A stretch of 64,000 bases of DNA from NCBI GenBank assembly GCA_031213475.1, contig JARUPZ010000037.1, forward strand, positions 310,001 to 374,000, written 5' to 3'. How positions within the stretch are numbered: position 1 is the stretch's first letter; the number at the start of each line of letters is the position of its first letter. This document shows, piece after piece, positions 61,856-64,000 of the stretch. This stretch comes from Nereocystis luetkeana (lineage: Eukaryota; Sar; Phaeophyceae; Laminariales; Laminariaceae). The notes beneath the pieces were generated by a model. The model was not told the origin of the DNA, did no database searches, and saw nothing but the letters and a program-made list of their open reading frames with translations. The position numbers and the translations under genes are program-made.

Positions 61856-64000
61856 CTGCAACTCCAACTTCGAGTTAGCATCCAGAGCGCACTCATTAGT
61901 TCAGGGTCGCGCACGTTCTTCCCCCTTGCTTCCGAGCAGCCGGAACAGCGCCGCTTTCATTGTGATACGATAACGCAGGGATCTGTACCCGTGCGCGCAA
62001 GATGGAGCGGGATTTCGAAGCATCACATGACCTTGATGTTCGGCACAACGCCACAACAGCCGCGGCTTCAGCGCAAGAACCAGGCGCTCTACGTACGGCA
62101 ATTGATCGACTCAACAATTGAACAACTTACGATTTTTATTCGGAGCATTTTCCTACACCGGCTGAGCCTCCCGAGGTATTCTTCGCAGCAGCTGTCAAGG
62201 CTGTGGGTACTCCACGTCAGCGGCCCTGGCATGACGACCGAGTGATTGAGCAGTTGCATCGATCAATGCGAAGTAGTAAAAGCAGCATCGATGCTGACAA
62301 TCGGAGGTGTTGTACAGTAGGTGCTGTACAGTACAAATAGGTGCAACTCGGCGCAAGAAACGGAATACAGAATGCCTCGTCAACGCAACAATCTCAAGGT
62401 CTGAAAGTTGTGTCGTAGTCACTACCAAGTATGTAATGCCATACGCCAGCACCAGGAGGTATCACCGCAGTGTCGATAAGTGCTGCGTTATTGGCGGCCA
62501 GTTCAGCACGGCGCCGATTTCGAAGGGAACGTCTTGAAGGACCTTTTTCTTTCCACGTTTGACGTGCCTCACTTTCGTAGGTACCTACTGTAGTACCAGG
62601 AATGAATTATACTCGAAAATAAGGCATTTTTTCCTTTGTTTCTTTCTTATCTTCTCTTTTTCAACGCATATGCATTGCAAGAAAACGCATGTCGTGCCTG
62701 CTGCATCCAGCAATATGACATGGCACCGCATTGTCTTACTCTGTTTTCTGTATTACAATGTAGTATATCTTCGTCGTGGTGTTTGTGGCCACAGAATTTG
62801 CATTTCTCTAAGATTGAAGAATCGCCACGGACACTGAGTGTGCTGGATGCCGACGGGTAGAAAGAAAGGTTCAATGTGAAGACCACACACACATCGGCAC
62901 AACTTATTCAAGCCAAGCCAACACAAGGCTTCGGGGAAGTCAATATCGTTAGAAAAACGAACCCCGCATATGATACCAGACATTCCTCTATGAATCTAGC
63001 GCAGAGGGCACGCCCAAATTCTGGGTAGCGAGATCCCAAACACCTCGGTCGTATGAGTAATGGCGTGTGGTGTTGGTGTTTGAGTCTCCTGTCGGGATGC
63101 CTGATGGAAGAACGTCAGCCCGACGCCGGTCAGTGACTGCACTGGAGCTGCTGTACCCTATTAATACACCAAAACTAACAAGCCTAATCTGCTTTACAGT
63201 ACTCCTCAACACTCTAAAGCAGGTCCACTCCACGGCCACCGCATGCCGCATATGTGCATTGTACTGAATCAGGCAGCAGTATGTAGGGGTGAAGGCATTG
63301 AACGAACACCAAAGGTGCTTGTACACCACGCACGATGCAGCAAGAGAACTCCGAGCGCCCATCTCTCTGCTTGAACCAAATAAACACCGTATCAGTATTG
63401 CAGTTGCCAGTCGTGGCCACGAGGCACGAAGAAGCGACCTTGGAGCACCCACACCCACGACTTACCCATTTCTATCCAGTTGCGCAGTTTCCCCCCCGAC
63501 CTCTCGACGCGTTGCTGCCAGAAGTCCTGACTCTCGTGCAGCACCAAGCACGCCTCTAACTCGGCGTTCACAAGTGCGCGTATCTACGGTGGGTACGGTG
63601 GCGAGGGCAGGACATGACTCTAGTATTAATACTTTCGAAGTATACAAATGGTCGGCACCCCACGTAAGAAAAGAGGAACATGCATGGTATGGGAAACTTG
63701 GATGGAGCCAAAAGGTCCCCGTTGCCGACACAAGAGGCGTCTCACTCACCTCACTTATCGCAAGCTAGATGCAACGGCGCGGAGACATACCAGTGTACTG
63801 CTGGTACGTACTCAACGCGGTTAGGGCAGCACCCATTGCTAGGGTTGCTACAGTAGGGTGCTAGGCACACGGCGCGATACTGGCAGCTACTGAGGTCGTG
63901 CCAAAAGTGACGGATACAGCTACGGGGGTGTTGCCTGATGCGGAATGAGGCCACAGCCTTTGCTCTTTACGGGTCCTGAGGTACAGTCGTACGTAGACCT
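61856..64000. other. Upstream side of NCA2, no exon confirmed
   Basis: Should contain the 5' exon(s) and promoter of NCA2. One frame at 62128-62232 (MPGPLTWSTHSLDSC... ending in ATC|GTAAGT) has a good donor but its phase does not fit the exon at 61855, so it is not called. Confidence 0.4.
62750..62900 (+). mobile_element. SINE 3' fragment
   Basis: GAAGAATCGCCACGGACACT followed by GTGCTGGATGCCGACGGGTA matches the distal end of the SINE at 15622-16088 and the piece at 18170-18300. Confidence 0.65.

Noticed and set aside
62128..62232. Possible NCA2 first exon starting MPGPLTWSTHS
   Set aside because: A good GTAAGT donor is present, but its phase 0 end does not fit the phase 2 start of the exon at 61855.

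Overview
This is a window of a nuclear eukaryotic genome, not a prokaryotic one. Every recognisable gene is cut into short exons with GT-AG splice sites, and introns reach 7 to 9 kb. Simple repeats, MITEs, SINE-like repeats and a decayed LINE fill the rest. The organism cannot be fixed from the sequence. The large introns, the (CAG)n/(TAG)n and GTAC-rich repeats and the gene set would suit a stramenopile, perhaps a brown alga, but this is a weak inference.

Four genes could be rebuilt by joining exons, and all lie on the minus strand. From right to left they are: (1) NCA2, a mitochondrial ATP-synthase regulator family protein, at about 61.9 to 52.9 kb, with ten exons seen and the N-terminus unresolved. 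(2) MED31, a Mediator subunit, at 50.4 to 39.7 kb, with four exons giving a complete 124-residue protein and a first intron of 8.8 kb. (3) TBP, the TATA-binding protein, at 38.3 to 27.9 kb, with four exons giving a 298-residue protein and a first intron of 7.7 kb. (4) A DHHC-type protein S-acyltransferase resembling the ZDHHC16 group, at 5.1 to 1.4 kb, with four exons seen and the C-terminal exons not found. In all joins except one DHHC junction, the reading phases of consecutive exons agree, which supports the models.

The 22.8 kb between TBP and the DHHC gene holds no gene I can name. It contains 105-bp TA-flanked MITEs, a 477-bp duplication of a (CAG)n(TAG)n tract, two tRNA-derived SINEs placed head to head, GC-rich satellite arrays, a 1.1-kb element with large inverted arms, copies of a separate roughly 1.1-kb dispersed repeat, and a poorly resolved possible retroelement. 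The long introns of MED31, TBP and NCA2 carry related repeats: a decayed LINE, a TTAA-flanked piggyBac-type MITE, tandem duplications and satellites.

TBP and MED31 are neighbours in the same orientation and both act in RNA polymerase II initiation, but with 1.5 kb between them and separate long introns this may be chance. I see no CRISPR, operon, phage or defence system. The most distinctive material is the repeat landscape.
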